Below are positions 8,553-16,900 of a stretch of 56,988 bases of DNA, piece by piece (within the stretch, counting starts at the first letter, position 1; each line of letters begins with the position of its first letter). The notes beneath the pieces were generated by a model. The model saw nothing but the letters and a program-made list of their open reading frames with translations, searched no databases and was not told the origin of the DNA. The position numbers were made by a program, and so were the translations under genes. Source of the stretch: ZC4RG30 sp965652645 (GTDB lineage: Bacteria > Pseudomonadota > Gammaproteobacteria > Steroidobacterales > Steroidobacteraceae); NCBI GenBank assembly GCA_965652645.1, contig CBFGXE010000017.1:1-56988 (forward strand), in the 5' to 3' direction.

Positions 8553-9968
8553 TCAGGACCTCAGCACGCTGATCACCTGCGGCTCCAGGTAGGCCTCCAG
8601 GCCCATCCGCGAATAGGTGCGGCCGAGGCCGGATTCCTTGGCGCCGCCGAAGGGCACGTCGGCCGCGGTGACGCGGTGCTGGTTCACCCAGGCGGTGCCC
8701 ACTTCCAGCCGTGCAGCTATGGCGGCCGCCCGCACGGTGTCGCGGCTCCACACCGAGCCGGCAAGGCCGAAACGCGTGTCATTGGCGCGCGCCACGGCGT
8801 CGTCCACGTCGCGGAAGGGCAGCACCGGGATCACCGGGCCGAACTGTTCTTCGGCCACCAGGCGATCCTTCTCGCCCAGTCCCGTGACCACGGCGGGCGC
8901 CACGAAATAGCCGCCGCCTTCCGGCCGCGTGCCTTCCGCCACCCGGCCGTGGCGCTGCGCATCTTCCTTCAGCTCGCACACCCGCTCGTACTGGCGGCGG
9001 TTCTGGATGGGACCCAGCGTGGTGGCCGGGTCCAGGCCGTCGCCGAGCTTCGCCTTCTGCGCTTCGGCGGCCAGCGCGGCGCACAGCGCCTCGCAGATGT
9101 CTTCATGGGCATAGATGCGCTTCACCGCCATGCATACCTGCCCGCTGTTCACCGTGGCCGCGAAGAACAGCTTCTTCGCCACGTCGGCCACGTCCACGTC
9201 GGGCAGCACGATGGCGGCATCGTTGCCGCCCAGCTCCAGCGTGACGCGCTTGAGCGTGCCGGCGGCGCTGGCCATCACCTTCTTGCCGGTGGCCACCGAG
9301 CCGGTGAAGGAAACCTTGTCGACGCCCGGGTGCGCGGTGAGCAGCGCGCCCAGTTCATCGCCGCCTGCCAGCACGCTCACCACGCCGGCAGGCAGGATGC
9401 CGCGCAGCAGCTCGCCGATGCGCAGCGTGGTCAGCGGCGTGAACGGCGAGGGTTTGATGATGGCGCAGTTGCCCGTGTAAAGCGCCGAGGCCAGCGGGCC
9501 CGCCGCCAGGTTCACCGGCGCGTTCCAGGGCGTGATGATCCCGGCCACGCCCAGTGGCCGCCAGTGCAGCTCGATGAGCCGCTGCGCGTTGTCGAGGATG
9601 GTCTCCGGCGCGATGCGGATCTTCGTCATGCCCACCGACAGCGTGCCGGCGCGGGCAATCTCGTCGCGCGACTGCCCCACGGGCTTGCCCTGCTCCTGCG
9701 TGAGCAGCCTCGCCAGGGGTTCCTTGTGTTCCTCCAGTGCCGCGGCGATGCGTGCCACGTAACCCGCGCGTTGCTCCCAGGACAGCGCGCGCCAGGCGGG
9801 AAACGCACGCCGGGCCGCCGCCACGGCCGCATCCAGCTCCGCCGCGCCGGCGGCGGGGCAGGTGGCGAATACCTCGCCGGTAGCGGGATTGACCACATCG
9901 AGCTTGCCGGTGGTCTGGACGAGCCGGCCGTCGATCAGCAGGCCGTAGGGGGCGTTGAAGTCGATCAT
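8553..9968 (-). CDS. NAD(P)-dependent aldehyde dehydrogenase
   Basis: This 471-residue ALDH-superfamily enzyme oxidises an aldehyde to its carboxylate. The catalytic cysteine is Cys279 (NSGQVCMAV), the general base is Glu245 (LELGGND), the cofactor-site asparagine is in ITPWNAPVNL, and the glycine motif is FTGSVATGKK. Length is normal. It is divergent from the ligC-like gene with 93 bases between starts. That position beside aromatic catabolism genes suggests an aromatic or semialdehyde substrate, but the sequence does not fix the substrate. Confidence 0.88.
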   Translation of the reverse strand: MIDFNAPYGLLIDGRLVQTTGKLDVVNPATGEVFATCPAAGAAELDAAVAAARRAFPAWRALSWEQRAGYVARIAAALEEHKEPLARLLTQEQGKPVGQSRDEIARAGTLSVGMTKIRIAPETILDNAQRLIELHWRPLGVAGIITPWNAPVNLAAGPLASALYTGNCAIIKPSPFTPLTTLRIGELLRGILPAGVVSVLAGGDELGALLTAHPGVDKVSFTGSVATGKKVMASAAGTLKRVTLELGGNDAAIVLPDVDVADVAKKLFFAATVNSGQVCMAVKRIYAHEDICEALCAALAAEAQKAKLGDGLDPATTLGPIQNRRQYERVCELKEDAQRHGRVAEGTRPEGGGYFVAPAVVTGLGEKDRLVAEEQFGPVIPVLPFRDVDDAVARANDTRFGLAGSVWSRDTVRAAAIAARLEVGTAWVNQHRVTAADVPFGGAKESGLGRTYSRMGLEAYLEPQVISVLRS

Positions 9969-10024
9969 GGGTGTTCCGGAATGGCAGCGAGCTGGGCGGG
10001 GAGTCGGGGAGCCGATTTCGAGGT

Positions 10025-10032
10025 GGTAAGAT
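10025..10032 (+). promoter_or_regulatory. candidate -10 element for the ligC-like gene
   Basis: GGTAAGAT lies 29 bases before the start of the ligC-like gene in the 93-base divergent intergenic region. It matches a GGTAnnAT pattern seen before several other genes in this window. No convincing -35 box was found. Confidence 0.35.
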
Positions 10033-10061
10033 ACCGGTTCAACGTTCGAGGTTCATCCCAC

Positions 10062-11000
10062 ATGAAAATTGGTCTGGCAGGACAGGGCGCCTTCGGCATC
10101 AAGCACCTGGAGGCAATCCGCAACATCCCCGGCATCGAGGTCATCACGCTCACCGGCGGCAACCAGGAATCCACCCGCGAGGTGGCAGGCAAATTCGGCA
10201 TCCCGCACTACACGGGCGACCTGGCCGAGAGCCTGAAGCAGCCGGGGCTCGAGGCGATGATCCTGGCCACGCCCACGCAGATGCACGCCAGGCAGGCCAT
10301 CCAGTGCCTGGAGGCCGGCAAGCACGTGCAGGTGGAAATCCCCCTGGCCGACAGCCTGGCCGACGCCGAGGCCGTGGTGAAGGCGCAGGAGAAGACCGGC
10401 CTGGTGGCCATGTGTGGCCACACCCGCCGCTTCAACCCCAGCCACCAGTGGATCCGCAGGAAGATCGTGGCTGGCGAGCTGAAGGTGCTGCAGATGGACG
10501 TGCAGACCTACTTCTTCCGCCGCACCAACATGAACGCGCTGGGCAAGCCGCGTTCCTGGACCGACCACCTGCTGTGGCACCACGCCGCGCACACGGTCGA
10601 CCTGTTCCAGTACCAGACCGGCGAGGAGGCCTCGGTCGCGCGCGGCGTGCAGGGCCCGTTCCATCCGGACCTGAAGATCGCGATGGACATGAGCATCCAG
10701 ATGAAGACCGCCTCCGGCGCGGTGTGCACGCTGTCGCTGTCGTTCAACAACGACGGCCCGCTGGGCACGTTCTTCCGCTACATCTGCGACAACGGCACCT
10801 ACATCTGCCGTTACGACGACCTGTTCAATGGCAAGAACGAGCAGATCGACGTATCGAAGGTGGACGTGTCGATGAATGGCATCGAGCTGCAGGACCGGGA
10901 GTTCTTCGCCGCGATCAAGGAGGGCAGGGAGCCCAACGCCAGCGTGGCGCAGGTGCTGCCTGCCTACCGCACGCTCGACCGCATCGAGAAGTCCCTCTAG
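10062..11000 (+). CDS. ligC: LigC-like 4-carboxy-2-hydroxymuconate-6-semialdehyde dehydrogenase (Gfo/Idh/MocA family)
   Basis: This 312-residue oxidoreductase has an N-terminal Rossmann fold (IGLAGQGAFGIKHLEAI) and the Gfo/Idh/MocA motif AGKHVQVEIPLA. Long stretches match what I recall of LigC of Sphingobium: CGHTRRFNPSHQW, YFFRRTNMNALG, SWTDHLLWHHAAHTVDLF and VSMNGIELQDREFFAAI. LigC oxidises the product of protocatechuate 4,5-cleavage to 2-pyrone-4,6-dicarboxylate with NADP+. The start is the ATG at 10062, where the nucleotide-binding fold begins; the frame stays open far upstream, but only antisense to the aldehyde dehydrogenase. Its stop shares a CTAG with the convergent reductase. The assignment rests on remembered similarity, not a search. 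Confidence 0.85.
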   Translation: MKIGLAGQGAFGIKHLEAIRNIPGIEVITLTGGNQESTREVAGKFGIPHYTGDLAESLKQPGLEAMILATPTQMHARQAIQCLEAGKHVQVEIPLADSLADAEAVVKAQEKTGLVAMCGHTRRFNPSHQWIRRKIVAGELKVLQMDVQTYFFRRTNMNALGKPRSWTDHLLWHHAAHTVDLFQYQTGEEASVARGVQGPFHPDLKIAMDMSIQMKTASGAVCTLSLSFNNDGPLGTFFRYICDNGTYICRYDDLFNGKNEQIDVSKVDVSMNGIELQDREFFAAIKEGREPNASVAQVLPAYRTLDRIEKSL

Positions 11001-11992
11001 CGGTCGAGGATCTTCATCATCGCCGGCGGGTGGCGCTCGCCGGCGACCTGCGCGGCCAGTGCGTCGATGTGCGAGAGCTGCGCGGGCGTGAGCGCAATGC
11101 GCGCGGCGCCGAGGTTGTCGGTGAGGTGGCGCCGGGTCTTCATGCCCGGGATGGTGACCACGCGCGGCGAGCGCGACAGCACCCAGGCGATGGCCACCTG
11201 CGCGGCGGTGGCGCCCAGTTCAGAGGCGATCTCGCGGATGCGGGCCACCAGCGCGGCGTTCTGTGCCGCGGCGGCCTCCTGGAAGCGCGGATGGCTGCGG
11301 CGGTGGTCGCCCTCGGGCAGGTCGGTGGCGCGGCCGAAATTGCCGGCCAGGAAACCCCGCCCCAGCGGACTGTAGGACACGAAGGTCACGCCCAGTTCCT
11401 CGCAGGCAGCGAGCACGCCACCCTCCGGGTCGCGGGACCAGATCGAATATTCACTCTGCACGGCGGCGATGGGCAGCACCTTGCAGGCGCGGCGCAGCGT
11501 GGCCTCGCTGCATTCCGACAGGCCCGCGTAGCGGATCTTGCCGGCCTCGACCAGCCGTGCCAGCTCGCCGGTGGATTCCTCGATGGGCACCGTCCTGTCG
11601 ATGCGGTGCAGGTAGAACAGGTCGATGTAGTCCGTGCCCAGGCGGGCAAGGCTCGCCTCGCAGGAGGCGCGGATGGTCTCCGGCCGGTTGTCCACCATGG
11701 CGCCGCCGTCGGGGCTCCTGCTCAGGCCGCACTTGGTGGCGATGAACAGCCGCTGGCGGAAGGGCGCGAGCACGGAACCCACGAACTTCTCGTTCTCGCC
11801 CACCTGGTAGCTGGCGGCGGTGTCGAAGTGGTCCACGCCGGCGTCGACGGCGGCCAGCAGCGTGGCGCGGGCCTCATCGTCGTCGCGGCTGCCATACCAG
11901 CCCACCAGTCCCATGCAGCCGAAGCCGATGGGGGCAACGCTGGCCGGTCCCCGGCCCATGGGCCGGCGGGTGCTTGCGAATGTGTTTTCCAT
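10997..11992 (-). CDS. aldo/keto reductase
   Basis: This 331-residue NADPH-dependent (beta/alpha)8-barrel reductase has a complete catalytic tetrad: Asp57 (HFDTAA), Tyr62 (SYQVGE), Lys87 (IATKCG) and His129 (FYLHRID). The C-terminal cofactor region contains VVTIPGMKTRRHLTDN. It resembles the group that includes plant-type and YajO/YhdN-like reductases acting on aromatic and aliphatic aldehydes. The ATG at 11992 is preferred because the upstream in-frame ATG (12109) would overlap the divergent ligJ start and adds a proline-rich leader. Its substrate is unknown; its location between ligC-like and ligJ-like genes hints at aromatic compounds. Confidence 0.87.
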   Translation of the reverse strand: MENTFASTRRPMGRGPASVAPIGFGCMGLVGWYGSRDDDEARATLLAAVDAGVDHFDTAASYQVGENEKFVGSVLAPFRQRLFIATKCGLSRSPDGGAMVDNRPETIRASCEASLARLGTDYIDLFYLHRIDRTVPIEESTGELARLVEAGKIRYAGLSECSEATLRRACKVLPIAAVQSEYSIWSRDPEGGVLAACEELGVTFVSYSPLGRGFLAGNFGRATDLPEGDHRRSHPRFQEAAAAQNAALVARIREIASELGATAAQVAIAWVLSRSPRVVTIPGMKTRRHLTDNLGAARIALTPAQLSHIDALAAQVAGERHPPAMMKILDR

Positions 11993-12055
11993 AGGGTGCG
12001 GAACCTTACCGCATCGGCCGTCGGCGGGGCAGACGGCGGGGGCAGGGGGCGTTGG

Positions 12056-12063
12056 GGTATCAT
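12056..12063 (+). promoter_or_regulatory. candidate -10 element for the ligJ-like gene
   Basis: GGTATCAT lies 38 bases upstream of the ligJ-like start in the 109-base region divergent from the aldo/keto reductase. It fits the GGTAnnAT pattern seen elsewhere in the window. On the opposite strand GGTAAGGT (12003-12010) is a similar candidate for the reductase. Confidence 0.35.
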
Positions 12064-12101
12064 CGGCGGCCCCGCGCAACCTGCAAAATGGACCGCCCGC
12101 G

Positions 12102-13115
12102 ATGATCATCGACTGCCACGGCCACTACACCACCGCTCCCCAGCCCTTCGTCGACTTCCGCGAGGCCCAGAAGGCCGCGCTGAAGGATCCGGCGCAGGCC
12201 CCCACGCGCGAGTCGCTGAAGGTCAGCGATGACGCCATCCGCGAGAGCCTGGAGAAGGCGCAGCTGAAGCTGCAGCGCGAGCGTGGCTCGGACCTGACGA
12301 TCTTCTCGCCGCGCGCCTCGACCATGGGCCACCACATCGGCACCGAGGCCACCAGCATCGAGTGGTCGCAGATCCAGAACGACCTGATCGCGCGCGTGGT
12401 CGACCTGTACCCGAAGAACTTCGTCGGCGTGTGCATGCTGCCGCAGTCGCCGGGCGCCCCGCTCGGGGCCAGCGTGAAGGAGCTGCAGCGCTGCGCCGAC
12501 ATGGGATTCATCGGCGCGAACCTCACGCCCGACCCGTCGGGTGGCCACTGGAACTCGCCGTCGCTGACCGACCGCTACTGGTACCCGATCTACGAGAAGC
12601 TGGTGGAGCTGGACATGCCGGCCATGATCCACGTCTCCGGCTCCTGCAACCCGGCCTTCCATACCACCGGTGCGCACTACATCAACGCCGACACCACGGC
12701 ATTCATGCAGCTGATCCAGGGCGACCTGTTCAAGGACTTCCCCACGCTGCGGCTGATCATCCCGCACGGCGGTGGCGCCGTGCCCTACCACTGGGGCCGC
12801 TACCGCGGACTGGCGCAGGACATGAAGCGCCCGCCGCTCGACACGCACCTGATGAAGAACGTGTTCTTCGACACCTGCGTGTACCACCAGCCGGGCATCG
12901 ACCTGCTGCTGAAGGTGATCCCGGTGGAGAACATCCTGTTCGGCTCGGAGATGGTGGGCGCGGTGCGCGGCATCGATCCGACCACGGGCTTCAATTACGA
13001 CGACACGAAGCGTTACATCGACGGTTCGGCGCTGTCTGACGCTGACAAGCAGAAGATCTTCGAGGGCAATGCCCGGCGCGTGTATCCGCGCCTGGCTGCC
13101 CGCCTGGCCGGATGA
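12102..13115 (+). CDS. ligJ: LigJ-like 4-oxalomesaconate hydratase (amidohydrolase superfamily)
   Basis: This 337-residue amidohydrolase_2 protein hydrates 4-oxalomesaconate to 4-carboxy-4-hydroxy-2-oxoadipate in the protocatechuate 4,5-cleavage pathway. Metal and active-site residues are in place: His6 and His8 (IIDCHGHYT), His177 (MIHVSGSCNP), His222 (IIPHGGGAVPYHWGR) and Glu283 (FGSEMVGAVRGIDPTTG). The glutamate replaces the aspartate of decarboxylase relatives and, as I recall, is typical of LigJ. The start is ATG 12102, the first codon of the fold. The stop overlaps the next gene (ATGA), so it is coupled to oligopeptidase B. Assignment is by motif and remembered similarity. Confidence 0.87.
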   Translation: MIIDCHGHYTTAPQPFVDFREAQKAALKDPAQAPTRESLKVSDDAIRESLEKAQLKLQRERGSDLTIFSPRASTMGHHIGTEATSIEWSQIQNDLIARVVDLYPKNFVGVCMLPQSPGAPLGASVKELQRCADMGFIGANLTPDPSGGHWNSPSLTDRYWYPIYEKLVELDMPAMIHVSGSCNPAFHTTGAHYINADTTAFMQLIQGDLFKDFPTLRLIIPHGGGAVPYHWGRYRGLAQDMKRPPLDTHLMKNVFFDTCVYHQPGIDLLLKVIPVENILFGSEMVGAVRGIDPTTGFNYDDTKRYIDGSALSDADKQKIFEGNARRVYPRLAARLAG

Positions 13116-15178
13116 ACTCCGGCCCCAGGCCGCCGGTGGCGGCAGTGCGGCCACATCGCGTGGAGTCGCCCCACGGCTCCCGGGTCGATCCCTATTACTG
13201 GCTGCGTGACGACACGCGCCAGGATCCGGACGTGCTGGCCTACCTCACGGCCGAGAATGCCTGGACGGATGCGGCCTTCGCTCCGCTGCGCCCGCTGCAG
13301 GAGCGCATCTATGGGGAGATCGTGGGTCGCATCCGGCAGGATGACGCCAGTGTTCCCTGGCGCCGTCGCGGCTACTGGTACTACCACCGCTTCGAGACCG
13401 GCAAGGACTATCCGGTGCATGCGCGACGCGCGGGAGACCTGGCTGCGCCCGAGCAGGTGATGCTCGACGTGAATGACATGGCGTCGGGCCAGGATTTCTT
13501 CCAGGTCGGCAGCTGGGAAGTCAGTCCCGACAATCGCCTGCTGGCCTGGACCGAGGACTGCGTGGGCCGGCGCCAGTTCGTGCTGCGCGTGAAGGAACTG
13601 GACACCGGCCGTGTGTTCACCGATGTGGTCCACAACGTGGAGCCGGCCGTGGCGTGGACGGCAGACAGCTGCGCTTTGCTCTATGTGGCCAAGGATCCGG
13701 TGACGCTGCTGGGCAACCGGGTGTGCCTGCATCGCCTGGGCACCGATGCCGCGGCCGACGAGCTCATCTATCGCCAGGTGGATGATGCCTTCTACACCAG
13801 CGTGGGCAAGACCAAGGACGAGCGCTACCTGCTGATCGTCTCCTCCTCCACGGTATCCACCGAATACCAGGTGGCCGCCGCGGATGATCCGGCGCTGCGC
13901 TTCCGCGTGCTGGTGCCCCGCGAGCGCCACCATGAATACCAGGCCGAGCACCTGGAAGGGCGCTGGATACTGCAGACGAATTGGCAGGCGAAGAACTTCC
14001 GCATCATCGAAGTGGAGGAGTCCGCGGTGGCTGACCGCTCGCGCTGGCGCGACCTGGTGGCACACCGTCCCGACGCCTTCATCGAGGGCTTCGACGTGTT
14101 CCGCGACTTCCTCGCCGTGGAGGAGCGTTCCGGCGGGCTGCTGAACGTGCGCATCTGTCCCTGGAGCGGCCAGGCGCCTTTCCTGGTCGCCGCGCGGGAG
14201 CCCTCCTATGCCATCCAGCTCGGCACCAACCCGGACCTGGACTCGGGCAAGCTGCGTTACACCTATACCTCGCTGACCACGCCAGCCTCGGTGCATGAGT
14301 TCGACCTGGCCAGTGGCGCCAGCACGCTGCTGAAGCGGGATCCGGTGCAGGGGGACTTCAGTCCGGAGCAGTACGCCACGGAGCTGGTGTGGGCCAGCGC
14401 CCGCGACGGCACCCGGGTGCCGGTGTCGCTGGCCTGGCGACGCGACCGGTTCCGGCGCGACGGCACGGCACCGATGCTGCAATACGCCTACGGCTCCTAC
14501 GGCATCAGTTCGGATCCCCGCTTCTCGATCCCGGTGCTCTCGTTGCTGGACCGGGGTTTCGTGTATGCCATCGCCCATATCCGCGGCGGCCAGGAGATGG
14601 GCCGCGGCTGGTACGAGGACGGCAAGCTGCTCAACAAGCGCAACAGCTTCACCGATTTCATCGACGTCACCCGCCACCTGGTGGAGGCCGGCTACGCCGA
14701 TGCGCGGCGCGTGTTCGCGCGCGGCGGCAGTGCGGGCGGCCTGCTGATGGGTGCGGTGGCCAACATGGCACCCGGGGAGTACCGGGGCATGATCGCGCTG
14801 GTGCCCTTTGTCGACGTGGTCACCACCATGCTGGACGAGAGCATCCCGCTGACCACCAACGAGTATGACGAGTGGGGCGACCCGCGCGAGAAGCCCTTCC
14901 ATGACTACATGCTCAGCTACTCGCCCTATGACAACGTGGTGGCGCAGCACTACCCGGCGCTGTACGTGGGCACGGGCCTGTGGGACAGCCAGGTGCAGTA
15001 TTTCGAGCCGGCAAAGTGGGTGGCGCGGCTGCGGGCGCTGAAGACCGATGCCAGTCCGCTGCTGCTGCGAACCCATATGGAAGCCGGCCATGGCGGCAAG
15101 TCGGGACGCTTCCGGCAATTCCAGGAGATCGCCGAGCAGTGGACGTTCATTGTCCACCTGGCCGGCATGGAGGCCTGA
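13112..15178 (+). CDS. ptrB: oligopeptidase B (S9 prolyl-oligopeptidase family)
   Basis: This 688-residue serine peptidase cleaves short peptides after basic residues in the cytoplasm. It has an N-terminal beta-propeller (about residues 80-410) and a C-terminal alpha/beta hydrolase domain. The catalytic triad is visible as Ser540 (GGSAGG), Asp625 (GLWDSQV) and His660 (EAGHGG). The conserved HIRGGQEMGRGWYEDGK and DVVTTMLDESIPLTTNEYDE stretches distinguish oligopeptidase B from prolyl oligopeptidase. No signal peptide is present. Its ATG overlaps the ligJ-like stop, an unusual pairing with no known functional link. Confidence 0.93.
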   Translation: MNSGPRPPVAAVRPHRVESPHGSRVDPYYWLRDDTRQDPDVLAYLTAENAWTDAAFAPLRPLQERIYGEIVGRIRQDDASVPWRRRGYWYYHRFETGKDYPVHARRAGDLAAPEQVMLDVNDMASGQDFFQVGSWEVSPDNRLLAWTEDCVGRRQFVLRVKELDTGRVFTDVVHNVEPAVAWTADSCALLYVAKDPVTLLGNRVCLHRLGTDAAADELIYRQVDDAFYTSVGKTKDERYLLIVSSSTVSTEYQVAAADDPALRFRVLVPRERHHEYQAEHLEGRWILQTNWQAKNFRIIEVEESAVADRSRWRDLVAHRPDAFIEGFDVFRDFLAVEERSGGLLNVRICPWSGQAPFLVAAREPSYAIQLGTNPDLDSGKLRYTYTSLTTPASVHEFDLASGASTLLKRDPVQGDFSPEQYATELVWASARDGTRVPVSLAWRRDRFRRDGTAPMLQYAYGSYGISSDPRFSIPVLSLLDRGFVYAIAHIRGGQEMGRGWYEDGKLLNKRNSFTDFIDVTRHLVEAGYADARRVFARGGSAGGLLMGAVANMAPGEYRGMIALVPFVDVVTTMLDESIPLTTNEYDEWGDPREKPFHDYMLSYSPYDNVVAQHYPALYVGTGLWDSQVQYFEPAKWVARLRALKTDASPLLLRTHMEAGHGGKSGRFRQFQEIAEQWTFIVHLAGMEA

Positions 15179-15184
15179 AACTTC

Positions 15185-15224
15185 CCGACCAGCTGCGGTT
15201 ATCGAAGGGATAACCGTTGGTCGG
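15185..15224. other. two-tier inverted repeat after ptrB (operator or terminator)
   Basis: There is an inner 8-base perfect palindrome (CGGTTATC and GATAACCG, five-base loop GAAGG) and an outer 7-base perfect pair (CCGACCA and TGGTCGG), separated by four and one unpaired bases. TGGTCGG recurs at 15233. No T-run follows. It could be a stem-loop terminator of the ligJ-ptrB unit or a regulator-binding site for the next gene, whose possible promoter (TTGCTG at 15229 and a TTTAT element at 15250) lies just downstream. Confidence 0.55.
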
Positions 15225-15322
15225 TCAATTGCTGGTCGGCGCGGCGGGGTTTATGCTCCCCCGCAACGGCGCAACAGGGTCCTGGAAGGCCACCCCTGGC
15301 GCTACACAGAGAGACTGGGGGG

Positions 15323-16162
15323 ATGGCATCGATGCGAACCATTGGAAGGCGTTCGGTCCTGCGGGGCCTGGGCCACACGGCAACTTTCGGCAGCCTGGCA
15401 GCGGCATTGCCGAGCCTGGCAAGGGCTGCCCAGCCTGCTGCAGCCGGCGCTGCGCCACAGAAGATCTGCCTGTCGATGCTGTATCCGTCCGGCGAAGGCC
15501 TGAGCTTTGACGCCGACGGATTCCGCGACCGGCACCTGGCCATCCTGAAGAGCGGCTACGGGAACAGTGTCGAGCGCATAGAGTTGCGCGTTTCCCCGCC
15601 GCCGCCGCCGCCGCCGCCCACGGTGGAAGGCGAGCCGCCACCCCCGACGCCGGCGCCGCAGCCGGTGCTGGCTGCGGTGAGCATCTGGATCGCCAATGTG
15701 AGCGAGTTCATCCAGCGCTCGCAGGCCTCCGCCAAGAACGTGGCCGCCGACATGGCCAACATCACCAAGAGCGCGCCGATGGTGCAGTTCGACGTGCTCG
15801 AGGGGCAGGGTGGCGGCACGGCCGGCTCCGTGATCGGCGGCACCACCGTGATCTCCAGCTATTTCTTCGCCAAGGAAGGCGGCACGATCGATTCGGCCTT
15901 CTTCGGCAAGACCTACCTGCCCAAGGTGGTCGAGGCCTACGGGCCGGATGCACTGCAGCGGGCTGAGGTCTGGCGTGGTGAACTGGCGCAGGGTGGCGGC
16001 AAGCCGCTGATCGCCAGCGCACTGCACTTCTACGTGAAAAACGCGGAAGCCTTCGATGCCGCCAGGACCAACGAGGCCCTCCGGGCACTGGATACCGAGG
16101 CCCAGGCCAAGAGCACTTTGGTGCCCGTCAACCTGATCATGACGGTACACGCCACCGGCTGA
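15323..16162 (+). CDS. exported protein with two EthD-like regions and a polyproline insert
   Basis: This 279-residue protein has a twin-arginine-type leader (IGRRSVLRGLG then a hydrophobic stretch ending ARA), so Tat export is likely. Two regions look like EthD/dimeric alpha-beta-barrel domains: residues about 45-165 (KICLSMLYPSGEG, FRDRHLAIL, ADMANITKSAPMVQF) and about 170-279 (SSYFFAKEGG, FFGKTYLPKV, LIASALHFYV). The first is interrupted by eight prolines plus a second proline-rich stretch (about residues 92-114). The start could be ATG 15323 or ATG 15332; the GGGGGG just upstream suits the second better. The EthD call is my pattern reading and needs a profile search; no function is claimed. 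Confidence 0.7.
   Translation: MASMRTIGRRSVLRGLGHTATFGSLAAALPSLARAAQPAAAGAAPQKICLSMLYPSGEGLSFDADGFRDRHLAILKSGYGNSVERIELRVSPPPPPPPPTVEGEPPPPTPAPQPVLAAVSIWIANVSEFIQRSQASAKNVAADMANITKSAPMVQFDVLEGQGGGTAGSVIGGTTVISSYFFAKEGGTIDSAFFGKTYLPKVVEAYGPDALQRAEVWRGELAQGGGKPLIASALHFYVKNAEAFDAARTNEALRALDTEAQAKSTLVPVNLIMTVHATG
15596..15619 (+). repeat. CCG triplet repeat encoding eight prolines
   Basis: Seven CCG units and one CCC lie in frame inside the EthD-like gene and encode a Pro8 run. In-frame triplet slippage here would change linker length without breaking the reading frame. Confidence 0.9.
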
Positions 16163-16174
16163 CGCCGGATGGCA

Positions 16175-16198
16175 GGGCCGGGGTGCAGGCCCCGGCCC
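16175..16198. terminator. GC-rich hairpin between convergent genes
   Basis: A perfect 9-base stem (GGGCCGGGG and CCCCGGCCC) with a six-base loop lies between the stops at 16162 (plus) and 16209 (minus). There is no T-run, but the position between convergent genes fits a bidirectional terminator. Confidence 0.6.
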
Positions 16199-16208
16199 CG
16201 ACAGGGCC

Positions 16209-16886
16209 TCAGATGTACTTCAGGCCCAGTTCGGCGAGCTTCTCGCGGAACTTGTAGATGTCCATTCCCAGCTCGCCCGAAGCCAGGCGCTTGCGCTTTT
16301 CCTCTTCCATCGCAACACGCTTCGCGGCGGCTTCGGCCACCCTGGCTGCCTCGGCATTGCGCACCACGCACACACCATCGTCGTCGGCGACGATCACGTC
16401 GCCCGGGTTGATGGCCTGCGCGGCGCAGATCACCGGCACGTTCACCGAACCCAGGCTGGCCTTGATGGTGCCCTGCGCGTACACGCACTTGCTCCACACC
16501 GGGAAATCCATTTCCTTCAGCGTGGCCACGTCGCGCACGCCGGCGTCGATGATGAGGGCCTGGACACCGCGGGCCTGCAGCGAGGTCGCGAGCAGGTCGC
16601 CGAAATAACCGTCGCTGCAGGGAGAGGTCGGGGCCACCACGAGGATGTCGCCGGGCCGGCAGACTTCCACGGCCACGTGGATCATCCAGTTGTCTCCCGG
16701 AGGAGAAGACACCGTCACGGCGGGGCCGGCAATCGACTTGCCGCTGTAGATGGGACGCATGTAGGGCGCCAGCAGGCCGGTGCGGCCCTGTGCCTCATGG
16801 ACCGTGGCCACGCCATACCCGGCCAGCGCCTTGCTTACCGCCGCGTCGGGGCGCGGGATCTCGCGCACGCAAACGTGCTTGCTCAT
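16209..16886 (-). CDS. ligK: LigK-like 4-carboxy-4-hydroxy-2-oxoadipate aldolase (RraA/HMG aldolase family)
   Basis: This 225-residue class II aldolase of the RraA-like fold splits 4-carboxy-4-hydroxy-2-oxoadipate into pyruvate and oxaloacetate, the last step of protocatechuate 4,5-cleavage. The family active-site motif GVRD is present with Arg118 and Asp119 (IIDAGVRDVATL). It is accompanied by DGYFGDLLATS, MDFPVWSK, GTIKASLGSVNVP and GDVIVADDDGV, which match LigK/ProA-type aldolases more than RraA regulators. An AAGGAG ribosome site precedes ATG 16886. It follows the ligW-like gene by 14 bases on the same strand, so they form an operon. Confidence 0.87.
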   Translation of the reverse strand: MSKHVCVREIPRPDAAVSKALAGYGVATVHEAQGRTGLLAPYMRPIYSGKSIAGPAVTVSSPPGDNWMIHVAVEVCRPGDILVVAPTSPCSDGYFGDLLATSLQARGVQALIIDAGVRDVATLKEMDFPVWSKCVYAQGTIKASLGSVNVPVICAAQAINPGDVIVADDDGVCVVRNAEAARVAEAAAKRVAMEEEKRKRLASGELGMDIYKFREKLAELGLKYI

Positions 16887-16900
16887 ACCTCGTGTCTCCT

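Noticed and set aside
10036..10060. GTTCGAGGTTC resembling a tRNA T-arm
   Set aside because: No matching acceptor, D or anticodon arms fit around it, and it lies in the leader of the ligC-like gene.
7857..10061. The long in-frame extension upstream of the ligC-like gene
   Set aside because: It lies antisense to the aldehyde dehydrogenase and PLDc_N-TPR genes and is low complexity; the Rossmann fold begins exactly at ATG 10062.
13013..15157. A 714-codon minus-strand frame over oligopeptidase B
   Set aside because: Shadow of ptrB; the product is His/Arg/Gln-rich without motifs.
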